A DNA stretch of 64,000 bases. Origin: Triglochin maritima (taxonomy: Eukaryota > Streptophyta > Magnoliopsida > Alismatales > Juncaginaceae). The notes under the pieces are model-generated. The model was given only the letters and a program-made list of their open reading frames with translations. It searched no databases and had not been told where the DNA came from. A program made the translations under genes and the position numbers. Positions 46,295 to 57,655 of this stretch are shown here, in pieces (position 1 is the stretch's first letter; every line of letters begins with the position of its first letter). The DNA is taken from positions 11,194,501-11,258,500 of the forward strand of contig OY821775.1 of NCBI GenBank assembly GCA_963682175.1, in the 5' to 3' direction.

Positions 46295-49200
46295 TTAGGT
46301 ACATCTCCATCTTTGGTATCTCTTAACTTCCTCAGAGCCCCCCCCCCCCCCCCCCCCCCCCCTCAACCCCAACACAATGAACAAGTTAGTAAGCGTGAGC
46401 AGCGATTCGGCTCGACCGTGCAACCAATCCACATTCGACAACGACGTCCCATACTTTACTTTCGCTGCCAAAAAACCAAAAATCACAACACCCACATTTC
46501 ACTACATCAACTAAAGAAATCGAAAAAAAAACAACGCACACAATCTGTAACACCCAAACTATAGTCTCTCATCGCTTGACAACCAATTTTTGGTAGAGGA
46601 CTATAAGGCCATAAGTCTACTACATGACACACTCCAACTTACATTTGTGGCAATTGGGGTTATATTTGGAATCTCATTTTGATAATCAAACTATGATTTC
46701 CGAAAATCAAGAATCAACTCATGATCTACATTTTTTGACATCTAAAGTTGTAAAATCTTCATACTAAGGTTAGGGTACGTTTGGGCACTGATTTTGAGAT
46801 TTGGTCACATTTTTCTCCGGATTGTGTTGTTGACTCATGACTGACATACCGAATTGACTCTCGTGGGTCTAAGATCACCGTTAACAGCGTTCGGTCACTT
46901 CTTGGGCGTCCGATTTTCTCTCTCAGTCATGTCAGATTCTCTCTCCACCACGTCAGCACAAACCAACCCCCTACAAAATCTTTAATCATTGTTCAATCCA
47001 TTCAGTCACGCTACAGTATTTGTTGTCACGTCATTATTTTTATTCTCTTATCTAAAACTCTTACAACAATCAACAATATATATTTATAATCATTATTGTA
47101 ATTACTCAATTTAATTAATTCATTCGATTTTAATTAACATTTAATATATAAATAGGAAAACATTATTAAAATTTAGGAACCTGCATTATATAGTACATTA
47201 ACTGGAAATTTAAAAACTAAAACTAAAAATACATCATTAAATACTAAACTTAAAAACTAAAACTAAAAATACATAATTAAATACTAAACTTAAAATACAT
47301 CAAGACACATTTCCTCCAAATCGTTGTCATATATTGTCGATCAAATCGGCTTAAAGGTTCAAATGTGTAGTGTGATCACGCAATTGATCTCTCCTTGTCA
47401 AGTACTTGTTAATATCCACTATACTGTCAGTAGAATACCGAACCGGGTCGTTCATGTAATTTCCAGGTTGATCCTCAATAAATTTATTACAATCTCCAAA
47501 ATTAGCATAGGAGTCACGTTCATCTTCCACTATCATATTATGCATTACAATGCAAGCTGTCGTTATTTTGTTAAGCACAACCTTACTCCATGCATGAGAT
47601 GACTTCTTCACAATCGCGAACCGCGTTTGCAAGACTCCAAATGCACGTTCTACATCTTTGCGTGCCACTTCTTGTCGTTCAGCAAATAACCTGTCCTTTG
47701 ATGTTTGTGGATGAACGATGGACGGAATGAATGCCGTCCATTTTGGATAAATATCATCCGTAAGATAATATCTCATATCATATTGAGAACCGTTTACCTC
47801 AAAAGTCGAAGGTGGAGCTTGTTCTTCCCTTACTTCGTCAAAAACCAGAGATCGTTGCAGGACATTTAAGTCATTGCATGAACCTGGTGTGCCAAAAAGA
47901 GTGATATTACCACTATGCCCTTGATATTGACCCCTCCATGCAACTAGACAACTTTTCTAGACCCAATGCATGCAATCGATACTTCTCATCATGCCTGAGA
48001 ACTCACGCTGCTCACCAACGTGAATTAGTCGTGCTAAATCACTTGCATTAGATTTTCGGAGGTACTCACCACCGAAGTTGTTAATTACACCGTCATAGAA
48101 TTTTTCAACTGCATTTCTTGTCGTGGATTCGCTTAGCCTTAAGTATTTGTCCACCTCATCAGCCGCAACACCGTATGCTATCATACGGATCACCGTGGTA
48201 TATTTTTGCAGGCCAGAGATGCTCATCCTACCGGTGGCGTCTGGTACACATTGGAAGAAGACATCAGAGACCTCAATGACACTCACAATGCGAAGAAAGA
48301 CATGTTTTCGCATCCGAAATCTTCTCCTGAAAATATTGTCAAGATAAACAGGATCGTTAGAAAAATAATCGACAATCAAACGGTTGTAAACAAGCTCTCT
48401 ATCTCTATCCGGGTTCAAAGTTCGCCTTCTACGTCTCTTAGGACGTGGAGTTTGTCGATCCACCATTTCGGAGACATACTCCGTTAAGCAGTTCAACACT
48501 TAGTTGTAAACTTCGTCATCAGATGTTGAAGATGATGAAGACATTGAACTAGAAGACTTATCGGATGAATACATCGTTAGTAGATGAATGAGTGAGATTT
48601 GGTAGAACCAACCACGAGGATCGTATTTATACATGTGAGAAATAACGTTAACTATGCACGTGACTTCTTAAGCATCGATGACCTACAGTACGCGTGTGAC
48701 TACACGAAACACAAGACGATGACATCAAATCTTGGACTTCTAAAGCATCTAGGACCTACAATACGCGCATGACTACACGAAACACAAGACGATGACATCA
48801 AATCTTGGACTTCTAAAGCATCTAGGACCTACAATACGCGCATGACTACACAAAACACAAGACGATGACATCGAATCTTGGACTTCTCAAGCATCGAGAC
48901 ACGTCGAATGTTGAAAGGAATGTGTTCTAAAAGTTTTACTTTGATATGACAATTATTATGAATTGAATGTGCAAGTATTTTGTTCCTTGATTATGGTATT
49001 CGTCTTTTGGAAGTGTTAAGGAAGAGACGCTTGGTCCTTAACCGTAGAGCTCTAAAAGATAATGGTTTACATAAATCAAAAGTTATTCACAATCATGGTA
49101 ATTGACATGGAATATTAATCACCGAGATAAGATTGTCGTGTTGGTCATCGATTGTTGTAGCTCTACAAATAATTGACGACACGGGTATATAAAAGAAGAA

Positions 49201-52200
49201 AAGATTACTTTTATATATTGAATAGACTTAACAAGTAAAACATTATGGAATTGTGTTTCTTGTCATTAATGTTTTTACTGTGTCTTGGATCCTAAGATAT
49301 GAGACTTATATCTTTTCACTCAAGAAGTGCTTAATTTAATTATTGTCAAAAGCTATCAATGAGTGTAGTGATAAATGCAATAGTTGGTTAAGCATGACTT
49401 GTGCTGGAAAAGATAGCTAGTCAAACATTTATTATTGCCCCTCTTAATTGAGTGATGATATTAGTAGACCCCTTGATAAAGCAAAATTATAATGTGCACA
49501 ATATAACTTGAGTTAAGTTACATAGTTATAATTAGCTTAAAGAGATCAAGAAATGAATATAATACAAAGATGATACATTTCTACTTTGTATATATTCTTA
49601 ATATCATGAGGCAAAGGACGGACACAAGTGGTGCACTTACATCACTAAATGGATCGTGTTTTGGTTCGGGTGGAACAAATACATCTATGCTAATTAGGTA
49701 ACTATAATGTGTAGCTAGATACCACTTATAGTTTGAGATATTAAGTGTTTAATATCACTGCTAATTTGGCTTAGATCCTCCTATAGGTCACACCACAAAA
49801 CTGGGAAACAAGAGGTTTGATTTTAAGTTCATATGATGTGTCGGGTTTTATGTGAAAATAGGACACATGTGGTGAATGAATAAAATCAATATGTCATGAG
49901 AATTGACATAATTAGAATCATAATAAATTCATAGGAGGTATATATATTATGGGGTGTAATAATTTAATATTACATAGGATAATATATACATAAGTTGTGA
50001 ATTTGCTAAAAACCCCAAAAGATCAAATTTTGTTGGAAATAAATCCAAATTTTGACAAAGGCAAAATCGGGGTCAAAAATGGTGAACCGTTCATGGTTCG
50101 GTCGACCGGGGTATCTTCGGATCGGTTAACCGAATAGGGAACATGTAAGCGCTATTGGTTGACCGAAATTGTCTGGAGTACCTGGACAATCGGGTTCGGT
50201 TAACCGAGTATGCACGGTCAACCGAGAAATAGTATTTTCGGTAGACCGAAGGTGACACGGTCATCCAATGACTATGTCGCAGGAGCGATTCTGGTGGGTC
50301 AACGGTAGACCGAGTAAAAAACGTAGTTCGTCCGAATTCTTTCAGAGAATTTTTCTCATACGGATTCGGTCGACCGTCTAGCTCACGGTGCACCGAACAC
50401 GTGTTATAACCGAACGGTTCGGTTGACCGAGTTATACTCGGTCCACCGAACAAGAACGATTCTGAATAAATTATTAAGAGATTAATTAGATCATGTGTGG
50501 ATTAATTCCATATTAAATTAAAACGTTTTTTGTAGGTGCTTATGTGGAAATTAGAGATTAATTTTAGGAGAGAATAAGCAAGAGATCATGGCTAAAGAAT
50601 AGCTCTTGATAAGGATGTTTTGGGAGACTATAAAAGGACTCATACTCCTACTTGTTTACTACTAATGTAAAAATATTTCTCTCATTAATCTCTCCCTAAT
50701 CACCACGAAAATCTCTCAGTAAATTTAAGTTTTAGAGATAAGAATCTCAGTAGCTTAAAGATGGGTTATTAGCTAGATTTTAAACCTTCTTAGAGATTGA
50801 TTGACTAGCTCCTTTCTCTCTAATCTTGTTTAGAGTTTGGTGAACACTCGGCGGCAAATCCGTGGACGACGCAACGGGAAACGCAACTCCGGATCTTCAA
50901 AAAGGTTTTAGAGAACCTTTAGGTATGATTCTATCTTTGTGGTTTATTTTAATAAATGTAGGGTTGCATGTTATTAAAATAAACACAAAGCAATGTACAT
51001 AGAAATTGTTGAAAATATGAAAATCGATCTTGTATGTTGTATTATTTTTTTTAAAATATATACATACATAGGGACACGAAATCCTACAAATGTATATACC
51101 CCAACCAACTTACTTCTTTACTCAACCCAATTCCTACCTTAATTCTTTCACGATCACCGTACAATGTCTTCTTCAGAAGGCAATAGTTCACCAGAGTACC
51201 GACGATCTCCACGTCGTCCACCCTCAACCCAACAATTTTTCCAACACCCAAGTTTCCACACGTCCTACCAAAACCAATTTGTCTCACAACAAGGATTTCA
51301 CCCATCCTACCAAAACTAATTTTCCCACACCCAGGATTCTACCCAGACCATCAATACCAACAATTCCAGTACAATCCACACCACTCACCAACTCAGGAAG
51401 AAGATCAAACCCAATTCCAAATTGGTATGTACACTCGTCTCCTAAGTGGAGAAAGCAGTGCAAATGTAAGCCGCATTACACCTGATGTGAATGACAAAAA
51501 TGTCGTTCAACCTCCAAGTCGTCAAGGAACACGCAAAACCGCGACGATCAGGTCACAAAAGACGTGGTCCACACAAGAGGATGAGACTCATTTCGGCTTA
51601 CAAGTGAAAGGAATGTGTTCTAAAAGTTTTACTTTTATATGTCAATTATTATGAATTAGATGTGCAAACATTTTGTTCATTGATTATGGTATTCGTCGTT
51701 TGGAAGTGTTAAAGAAGAAATGTTTGATCCTTAACCGTAGAGCTTTAAAAGATAATGGTTTACATAATCAAAAGTTATTAACAATCATGGTAATTAACAT
51801 GGAATATTAATTACCGAGATAAGATTGTCGTGTTGGTTATCGATTGTTGTAACTCTACAAATAATTGACGACACGAGTATATAAAAGAGGGAAAAAATAC
51901 TTTTATATATTGAATAAACCTAACAAGTAAAATATTATGGAATTGTGTTTCATGTCATTAATGTTTTACTGTGCTTTGGATCCTAAGATATGAGACTTAT
52001 ATCTTTTCACTCAAGAAATGTTTGATTTGATTATTGTCAAAAGCTATCAATGAGTATAATGATAAATGTGATAGTTGATTGAACATGACTTGTGCTGGAA
52101 AAGATAGTTAGTCAAACGATTATCATTGTCCCTCTTAATTGAGTGGTGATATTAGTGTGCCCCTTGATAAAACAAAATTATAATGTGCACAATGTAACTT

Positions 52201-55200
52201 GAGTTAAGTTACATAGTTATAATTAGTTTAAAGAGATCAAGAAATAAATATGATACAAAGGTAAAACATTTCTATTTTGTACATACTCTTAATATCATGA
52301 GGCAATGGGCGGACACAAGTGATGCAATGGATCGTGTTTAGTTCGAGTGGAACAAAAATATCTATGCTAATTGAGTAACTATAATGTGTTGCTACATACC
52401 GCTTATAGTTTGAGATATTAAGTGTTTAATATCGCTGTGAATTTAGTTTACATCCTCCTATAGGTCACACCAGATCAAAAAATAAGTAAGATACAAAGGT
52501 GACACATTTCTACTCTGTATATATTCTTAATATCATGAGACAATGAGCGAGCACAAGTGATGCACTAACATCACTAAATTGATCGTGTTTAGTTTGAGTG
52601 GAACAAAGACATCTATGTTAATTGGGTAATTATAATGTTTAGCTATATACCGCTTATACTTTGAGATATTAAGTCTTTAATATCGTTGTCAATTTAGCGT
52701 AGATCCTCTTGTAGGTCACACCACAAAACTGGGAAACAAGAAACATGATTTTGAGTTCATATGATGTGTCGGGTTTCATGTGAAAAAGGACACATGTGGT
52801 GAATCAATAAAATCAATATGTCATGAGAATTGACATAATTAGAATCCTGGATAAATTCATATGAGTTGTATATATTATGGGATGTAATAATTTAATATTA
52901 CATATGATAATATATTACATAAGATATGAATTTGCTAAAAAACTCAAAAGATCATATTTTGTTGGAAATAAATCCAAAATTTGACAAAGGCAAAATCGGG
53001 ATCAAAACGGTAAACCGTTTTTGGTTCGGTCAACCGAGGTGTCTTAAGGAACGGTCAACCGAACAAGGGTCGGATAAAACAAATGATTGACCGAAATTGT
53101 CTGGAATGCCTGGACAATTGGGATCGGTCAACCAGATTTGAACGGTCAACCGAGAGAAAACATCTAGGAGTTATCTTAGAATATTTTTTATAAACCGAAC
53201 ATGACACGGTCGTCAGGAGAAATTTTGGTGGGTCAACGGTCGACCAGAGCAAGAGAGGATCATCTGAATTTTTTCAAGAGAATTTTTCTCGTGAATGTTC
53301 GGTCGACCGTCTAGCTCACGGTCCACCGAACGTGTGTTAAAACCGAATGGTTCGGTCAACCGAGAAGAATTCCTGGTTAACCGAAAAACACGATTTTTTT
53401 CCTGAATTATTAAGAGAATAATTAGATCATGAGTTAGGTTAATTTTAGATTTGATTAAAAGTTTTTGAGGATGCTTATGTGGCAATTTGTGATTAATTTT
53501 AGGAGAAAAAAAAATAAGAGATCGTGACTAGAGAATAGTTCTTGATATGGATGTTTTGGGAGCCTATAAAAGGATCATTCATCCTTCTTGTTTTATGACA
53601 TTACATACAATAATTCTCTCTCTAATCCCTCCCTTAATCACCACAAAAGTTCTTAATAGTTTTAAGTTTTGGAGATAGAAATCTCAGGAGTTTAAAGAGA
53701 GGTTATTAGCCACATTCTAAGCTTAATTAGAGATTGATTGACTAACTCATTCTCTCTAATCTTGTTTAGAGTTTGGTGAACACTTAGAGGCAAATCAGTG
53801 GGCGATTCGACGAGCAACGAAACACCGGATCTTCTAAAAGATTTTAGAGAACCTTTGGGTATGATCTTCTTTCTTTTGTTTATTTAATATTTGTAGGAAT
53901 GTATGATATTAGAATAAACATATACATGTACATAAAATCAATGAAAATATAAAATCGATCATGTGTGTTTGTATTTTTTTTAAATATACACATATATAGG
54001 GACACGAAATTCTACAACATGGTTGTAAGTGGCGATGTTGTGGTTGAGACAAACCAAAAAATAAGGTCCTTCTGGAGACGTGTGTAGCGCATCTTTAATG
54101 AATCACCTGTAACAGATGCAGTAGAGTGTAACGATGAGTCATTGAAGGGACGGTGGCAGCGTACATCTCCGTGTGTGAACCAATGGGTCGGTTGCTTCGA
54201 TGAGGCGGTACGGAGGAAGAGAAACGGTTGCAACGAGGACGATGTCATCAAAGAAGCGCAAATCATATACGAGCGAACACACAACACCAAATTTCAGTAC
54301 ATTCATGTGTGGCTGATGTTGCGCAGGTATCCTAAATGAGAGTCTGTTGCGCTTGGAGTTACCACAGGAGACGTTGCCCAAGAAAGTCCGGAGAGTTTGA
54401 GCAGCGAGAAAAGAAAAAAACATTGATGACGATGTGAGTCACGCGACACCATCGACGGGTAAAAAAATGGTGTTTGAACCATGTCCTCGTCTAGAAGGTG
54501 TTAAAAGAACCAAAAAGAAGGGGAAACAATCAGTTCAGGTGCAACTCGATCCTAATATGTTAGAACTGTGAAAGCAAATTGAATATAACGCCAAAGTGAG
54601 AGAGGACAAATACATGCGTTACCAAGAACGGGTAGAGAGGAAACGTATTGAAACTGAAGCGAAGTTCCAAAAGGAACTCAACAACAAGAAGCTCGACGTG
54701 TTATTCTCTCTGATGAAGAAGGAAAATAATGACGAGTTCGATAAAGAAACACTTGCTGAACTCAAGGAGTTGGCTAAATCAGAAGGATTTCTGTAGATGC
54801 TTTTGTTTTCGTTTGGAGTTAATGTGTGTTTCGTAGTTTATCAGTATTGTTGTAGTAGCATCTATTTAAATTTTGTATCCGCATTTGTATTGTATTTTGT
54901 ATCCGTATTTGTATTGTATTTCGTATCCAGAGTTTATGAGTATTGTACTAAGGTTTTGTAACTTAGTTTATCTCAATTTTGTATATGATTTTTTTAATTT
55001 CTAAATTTAACTAAATCTTAATAAATCGAAAATAATTTAATTAATCATAAAATAATTGTACAATTATTATAAAATTCAAAGAACATTAATACATTAACCA
55101 CGATTAAATTACAAAACCTAATTAATTAAATTACAATTTAACTAATCAATACATTAACCTAAATATATATCTAATCTTTTTCTTTTAATCTAAAAAACAA

Positions 55201-55888
55201 AACAAAACAAACAAAAATAAATTCAACCAATCCGGGAGGGCCACGTCGCCCCCCGGATTGGGCATCCGAGTAGATTTCCAGGTGGATACCCACCCGAAAA
55301 AGTGCTCAGGCGGATCCACCTCGGAACGATCGTTAAGGATGCTCTAAGGACGGGACGTTGTACAAACACCTATTTTCTAATTAAAAAACCAGGAATTGCA
55401 ACAGAAACTATTATTTGTAAAAAAAACAGAAATTACCATAAATCCCAGCAGGTACTGTCGCCAAGCCGAACACCAAAAAACCACCAGCAAAAGTCAGTGT
55501 CAGCAGCAAAACCGTAAACAAAACGCAAAGAGTTCAGAAGAAAAGAGAAGAGACGGAACTGGTGGCGGCGACGAAGGCGAGGAGGAAGTAGAATCCGAAG
55601 ACGGTGAGTTTGGGGGCGGAGTTGGAGCGGGTGAGGAAGAAGAGGAAGGCGAGGTAGGGGAAGAGGGAGACGGCGAAGAGCTGGGAAGCGACGCTCTGGG
55701 AGTCGACGCCGCCGGGGGCCCACGGGTCGACAGCAGGGGGGGCGGGGAGGAGAAGAGGTGGAGAGGAGGCGGGTGGGGATTCGAAGGGGGATGGAGTGGA
55801 AGGGGAAGGGTTTGGTGTGGGGTTTGGAGAAGATGATGGGTCGGAGGGAGAAGGAGAGGAGTGGTATGGTAGTAGTAGTTGTGGACAT
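46295..55888 (-). CDS. Plastid membrane protein (DUF3593-type), split by a transposon
   Basis: Three exons on the minus strand: 55560-55888, a micro-exon 55437-55454 (18 nt), and 46295-46464. Joined across introns they read LFAVSLFPYLAFLFFLTRSN, LTVFGFYFLLAFVAAT, IPAGIYA and SLSNVDWLHGRAESLLTLTN, IVLGLR. That order matches a small membrane protein shared by plastid-bearing plants and cyanobacteria, which I recall as DUF3593 (name not verified); its function is unknown. The N-terminus MSTTTTTIPLLSFSLRP is Ser/Thr/Pro-rich, like a chloroplast transit peptide. Intron 2 is about 9 kb because a Harbinger element sits in it. Two defects: a run of seven C at 55736-55742 shifts frame (six would restore it), and 25 G in exon 3 (46338-46362) shift the C-terminal tail, where GGG followed by CTCTGAGGAAG would keep it. 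Both are homopolymers, so sequencing or assembly error competes with real gene death. Confidence 0.72.
46338..46362. repeat. Poly-C tract, 25 bases, in a coding exon
   Basis: Twenty-five consecutive C (G on the coding strand) directly after the IVLGLR codons of the DUF3593-type gene. It would encode about eight glycines and alters the frame of what follows. Confidence 0.97.
47210..47295. repeat. Short tandem repeat, about 36-bp unit
   Basis: Roughly two and a half copies of AAACTAAAACTAAAAATACA-TNATTAAATACTAAACTTAAA, just beyond the 3' end of the Harbinger transposase gene. Confidence 0.75.
47351..48574 (-). pseudogene. Harbinger transposase (ALP1/DDE_4 type), two in-frame stops
   Basis: One continuous frame from the ATG at 48574 (MYSSDKSSSS) with only two stops: TAA after DDEVYN (about 48500) and TAG at 47957-47959, where the family has Trp after MHW. 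The helix-turn-helix part (YLRLSESTTRNAVEKF) and the DDE core are present: SIDCMHW (first D), GSCNDLNVLQRSLVFD (second D) and RYYLTDDIYPKW...ERAFGVLQTRFAIV. Length is about 400 codons, normal for the family. It would cut and paste Harbinger elements with help from the Myb-like partner. The low decay suggests activity not long ago. Confidence 0.87.
48655..48905. repeat. 73-bp tandem repeat, about 3.4 copies
   Basis: Units starting AAATCTTGGACTTCTAAAGC recur at 48727, 48800 and 48873, exactly 73 bp apart, with a diverged first copy from about 48655. Each holds ACCTACAATACGCGCATGAC. The array lies between the divergent Harbinger genes, upstream of the transposase, and the LTR inserted at its end. 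Confidence 0.93.
48912..51088 (+). mobile_element. Solo LTR in the Harbinger element, exact 5-bp duplication
   Basis: 2177 bp, TGAAAGGAATG to ATCCTACA, flanked by identical AATGT (48907-48911 and 51089-51093). TATAAAAG lies at 50629-50636. A palindrome cluster (GGTCGACC, GGTTAACC, GGTTGACC) occupies about 50090-50450. With its own target duplication on both sides it is a solo LTR, not one arm of a full element with the LTR at 51605. Confidence 0.92.
51164..54796 (+). pseudogene. Harbinger Myb/SANT-like DNA-binding protein, interrupted
   Basis: The partner protein that brings Harbinger transposase to the element ends. It starts MSSSEGNSSPEYRRSPRRPP (51164), has a Gln/Pro-rich N-terminus, then KTWSTQEDE (51570), and is cut by the solo LTR at 51604. 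After the LTR it resumes with QKIRSFWRRV, FNESPVTDAVECNDESLKGR, CVNQWVGCFDEAVRRKRNG and HVWLMLRRYPK (54060-54339). The C-terminal NAM-associated-like region follows (54430-54796: MRYQERVERKRIETEAKFQK, ELKELAKSEGFL). Besides the LTR there are point stops (near 51318, 54088, 54338 and 54570). Confidence 0.8.
51605..54016 (+). mobile_element. Solo LTR in the Myb-like gene, with internal duplication
   Basis: 2412 bp, TGAAAGGAATG to TTCTACA, flanked by ACAAG/ACATG (4 of 5 bases match). TATAAAAG lies at 53565-53572. It is about 235 bp longer than the LTR at 48912 because a segment starting GATCAAGAAATAAATA (52235) is tandemly repeated from 52473 (GATCAAAAAATAAGTA). It interrupts the Harbinger partner gene. 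Confidence 0.88.
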
Positions 55889-55949
55889 TGTTGATGGGTT
55901 CGTTGTGTTGGTTGGCGCGGATAAGGTAGTTGGGAATGATATAGAAAAA

Positions 55950-56390
55950 TGTTTTTTTATTTAAAGTTTTTTATACCGTTAATTACGTTTTGCAGTTTCA
56001 CTTCCTTCTATTTACGTTTTTGTAATATTTTGTACTTTTTAAACTTTAAGAACCTATTATTTTTCTACATATTTCTCAAAGTTTTACATTGTATATCAAA
56101 TACACTCAATACTAACTTTTTGTCAAAATTCAGATCAAATCGGAAGTTAAATTTGGTTAGAATTTAGATTAGATTGGTAGTCAAACAAATCAGATATCTG
56201 ATTTGATATCAATTTTATATATTATTAGGATTAGGAGCGTGTTTGGCAAACAAATGAAATAAACAAATAATAATAATGTGTGTTGAAAAAATAAATTATA
56301 GAGTTTGGTTGAGAAGGTTACGAAACTTAAACAGGGGAGAGATACAATTCAGGATGGAAAATCATAATTAACTCTCGCAGTATGATATGA
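55950..56390. other. Promoter side of the DUF3593-type gene, AT-rich
   Basis: Just upstream of the plastid-protein start codon (minus strand). AT-rich with no recognised gene or repeat; it should contain the promoter. Confidence 0.4.
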
Positions 56391-56397
56391 TGGATAA

Positions 56398-56595
56398 TAG
56401 GGTTGAGCATAAACCAGACCGGTCTGTTTTTTTGGATCGAGGTCAGAGGTGGATCTGGGTCCCAGTCCGAACCCAGTTCAAAACCAAAATTTTAATAGAA
56501 AAATCTGATCCGGATTCGGTCCAGACCGGATTTGACCGGTCTGGACCTCGAAGAGTATCCGGGTCCGGTTGGAACCGGACCTGTGCTCAGCCGTA
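56398..56595. mobile_element. hAT-type MITE, short
   Basis: About 198 bp from TAGGGTTGAGC to GCTCAGCCGTA with flanks ATGGATAA/GAGGATAA (6 of 8 match). The interior has GACCGGTCTG and GGTCCGG-type palindromes, like the MITE at 40583. Confidence 0.75.
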
Positions 56596-57139
56596 GAGGA
56601 TAATTGTGGAAGATTATATGGCTATGAGGTAGTTTGCTTTGTCTGTTCTTGTTCGGTGATTAAATGTTGATCGCGATGGTTTTCATGCTCCTCGGTAAAG
56701 TCTTGATCCAATGTCTTTATCGTTATTGCGATCCCACACTAGATTCGAAGTCTGCTCTTGTGCATGTTAGTCGGTGAAAACTAGGGGTGCACACGGGTCG
56801 GGTTGGGTCGGGTTGGGGCTGAAACCCGACTCAACCCGAAATTTTCGGGTTAGGGAAATACTCAACCCGAACCGATTCGGGTTGAACCCAACCCGACCCG
56901 AAATTTTCGGGTTGGGTCGGGTCGGATCGGGTTGGACCCGTAAATTCCTTATCCAGCAAAGTAAGCACAAATTCAGAGTTTCAGACAACCCTAACCAACA
57001 CCTCCAACCACCGACATCATCAATTCTAGCACAAAAAACATGAAGAAAAACATGAACCAAATCACCAAAGGCCAGATCATCAAAGGCCAGATCACCAAAT
57101 CTGGCTTAGAAAAGCAAATCTTAGAAAGTAACCCCTCAC

Positions 57140-57236
57140 CTGGCGGTGTTCCCAATTCCAGACGGAGACGTGGTCGGAGTCGTCGGCGATGGCGAGCCAG
57201 GGTTGGGTCGGGTACACTGGATCGGCTTCCCACAGT
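57140..57236 (-). pseudogene. Captured WD40 exon fragment (TWD40-2-like)
   Basis: Minus-strand reading YPTQPWLAIADDSDHVSVWN then WEHRQ, ending at a CAG|GTGAGG donor. It resembles the first WD repeat of TWD40-2, a subunit of the TPLATE endocytic adaptor complex (HPTHPWL...SDHVSVWNWEHRQ as I recall it). Only one exon is present, so it cannot act as a gene on its own. Confidence 0.65.
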
Positions 57237-57333
57237 AAAATCTGTGGATAATAAATAACAACATGGTGTTTAGAAGATAAAATAAGTCAACAACCACTAT
57301 GTATGAAAGATCACCTACCACTCGACATGGAAA

Positions 57334-57655
57334 TCAAAGCGTGGATCTGGAGAGAATCGTCGGGCGGGACTTGAGGACGGTGGCGAGGTCGGGACCGGAG
57401 ACGCCGACGGATCGGAAGAGGGAAACGGAGGATTCGACGCGGGCGACGTCGTAGTTGAGGAGGGAGGGGTTTCGGCGGAGGGTGTGGAAGAGGAGGGCCT
57501 CGGAGGGGAGGAGGGAGCGGAGGAAGGCAACGTGAAGGCGGAGAAGGGAGGAGAGAGTGGAGGCATCGCGGAAGAGGAAGCGGGGGAGGCAGGTGAGGAG
57601 GTGGAGGAGGTCGAGGTGAGGGAGGATGGGGAGGAGAACGAATGGGGATTTGGGG
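57334..57655 (-). pseudogene. Captured mTERF-family gene fragment
   Basis: The minus-strand frame reads FLRSLLPSEALLFHTLRRNP, SLLNYDVARVESSVSLFRSV and GVSGPDLATVLKSRPTILSR, ending in a stop at 57334-57336. The pattern of about 30-residue repeats with xxxPxLL and (L)xxxGxSxxdLxxxLxxxP is that of mTERF organelle transcription and RNA factors. It is strongly GC-biased at third positions, like many intronless mTERF genes. It is a fragment of about 105 codons without a start or targeting peptide. Confidence 0.72.

Larger units (their letters stand above)
46873..55344. mobile_element. PIF/Harbinger transposon with two nested solo LTRs
   Basis: Ends GATCACCGTTAACAGCGTTC (46873) and AACGATCGTTAAGGATGCTC (55344) are imperfect inverted repeats, flanked by TAA at 46870-46872 and 55345-55347. 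It carries the two genes expected of an autonomous Harbinger element in divergent orientation: a transposase (minus, 47351-48574) and a Myb/SANT-like DNA-binding protein (plus, 51164-54796). Solo LTRs at 48912-51088 and 51605-54016 were added later; without them and their duplicated target bases it is about 3.9 kb, a normal size. It lies in an intron of the DUF3593-type gene. Confidence 0.85.

Noticed and set aside
48912..54016. The two LTRs as one full-length retrotransposon
   Set aside because: Each has its own 5-bp duplication, and the 516 bp between them is Harbinger gene sequence, not gag-pol.
55396..55836. 146-codon plus-strand Glu/Gly-rich frame
   Set aside because: Antisense shadow of exon 1 of the plastid-protein gene.
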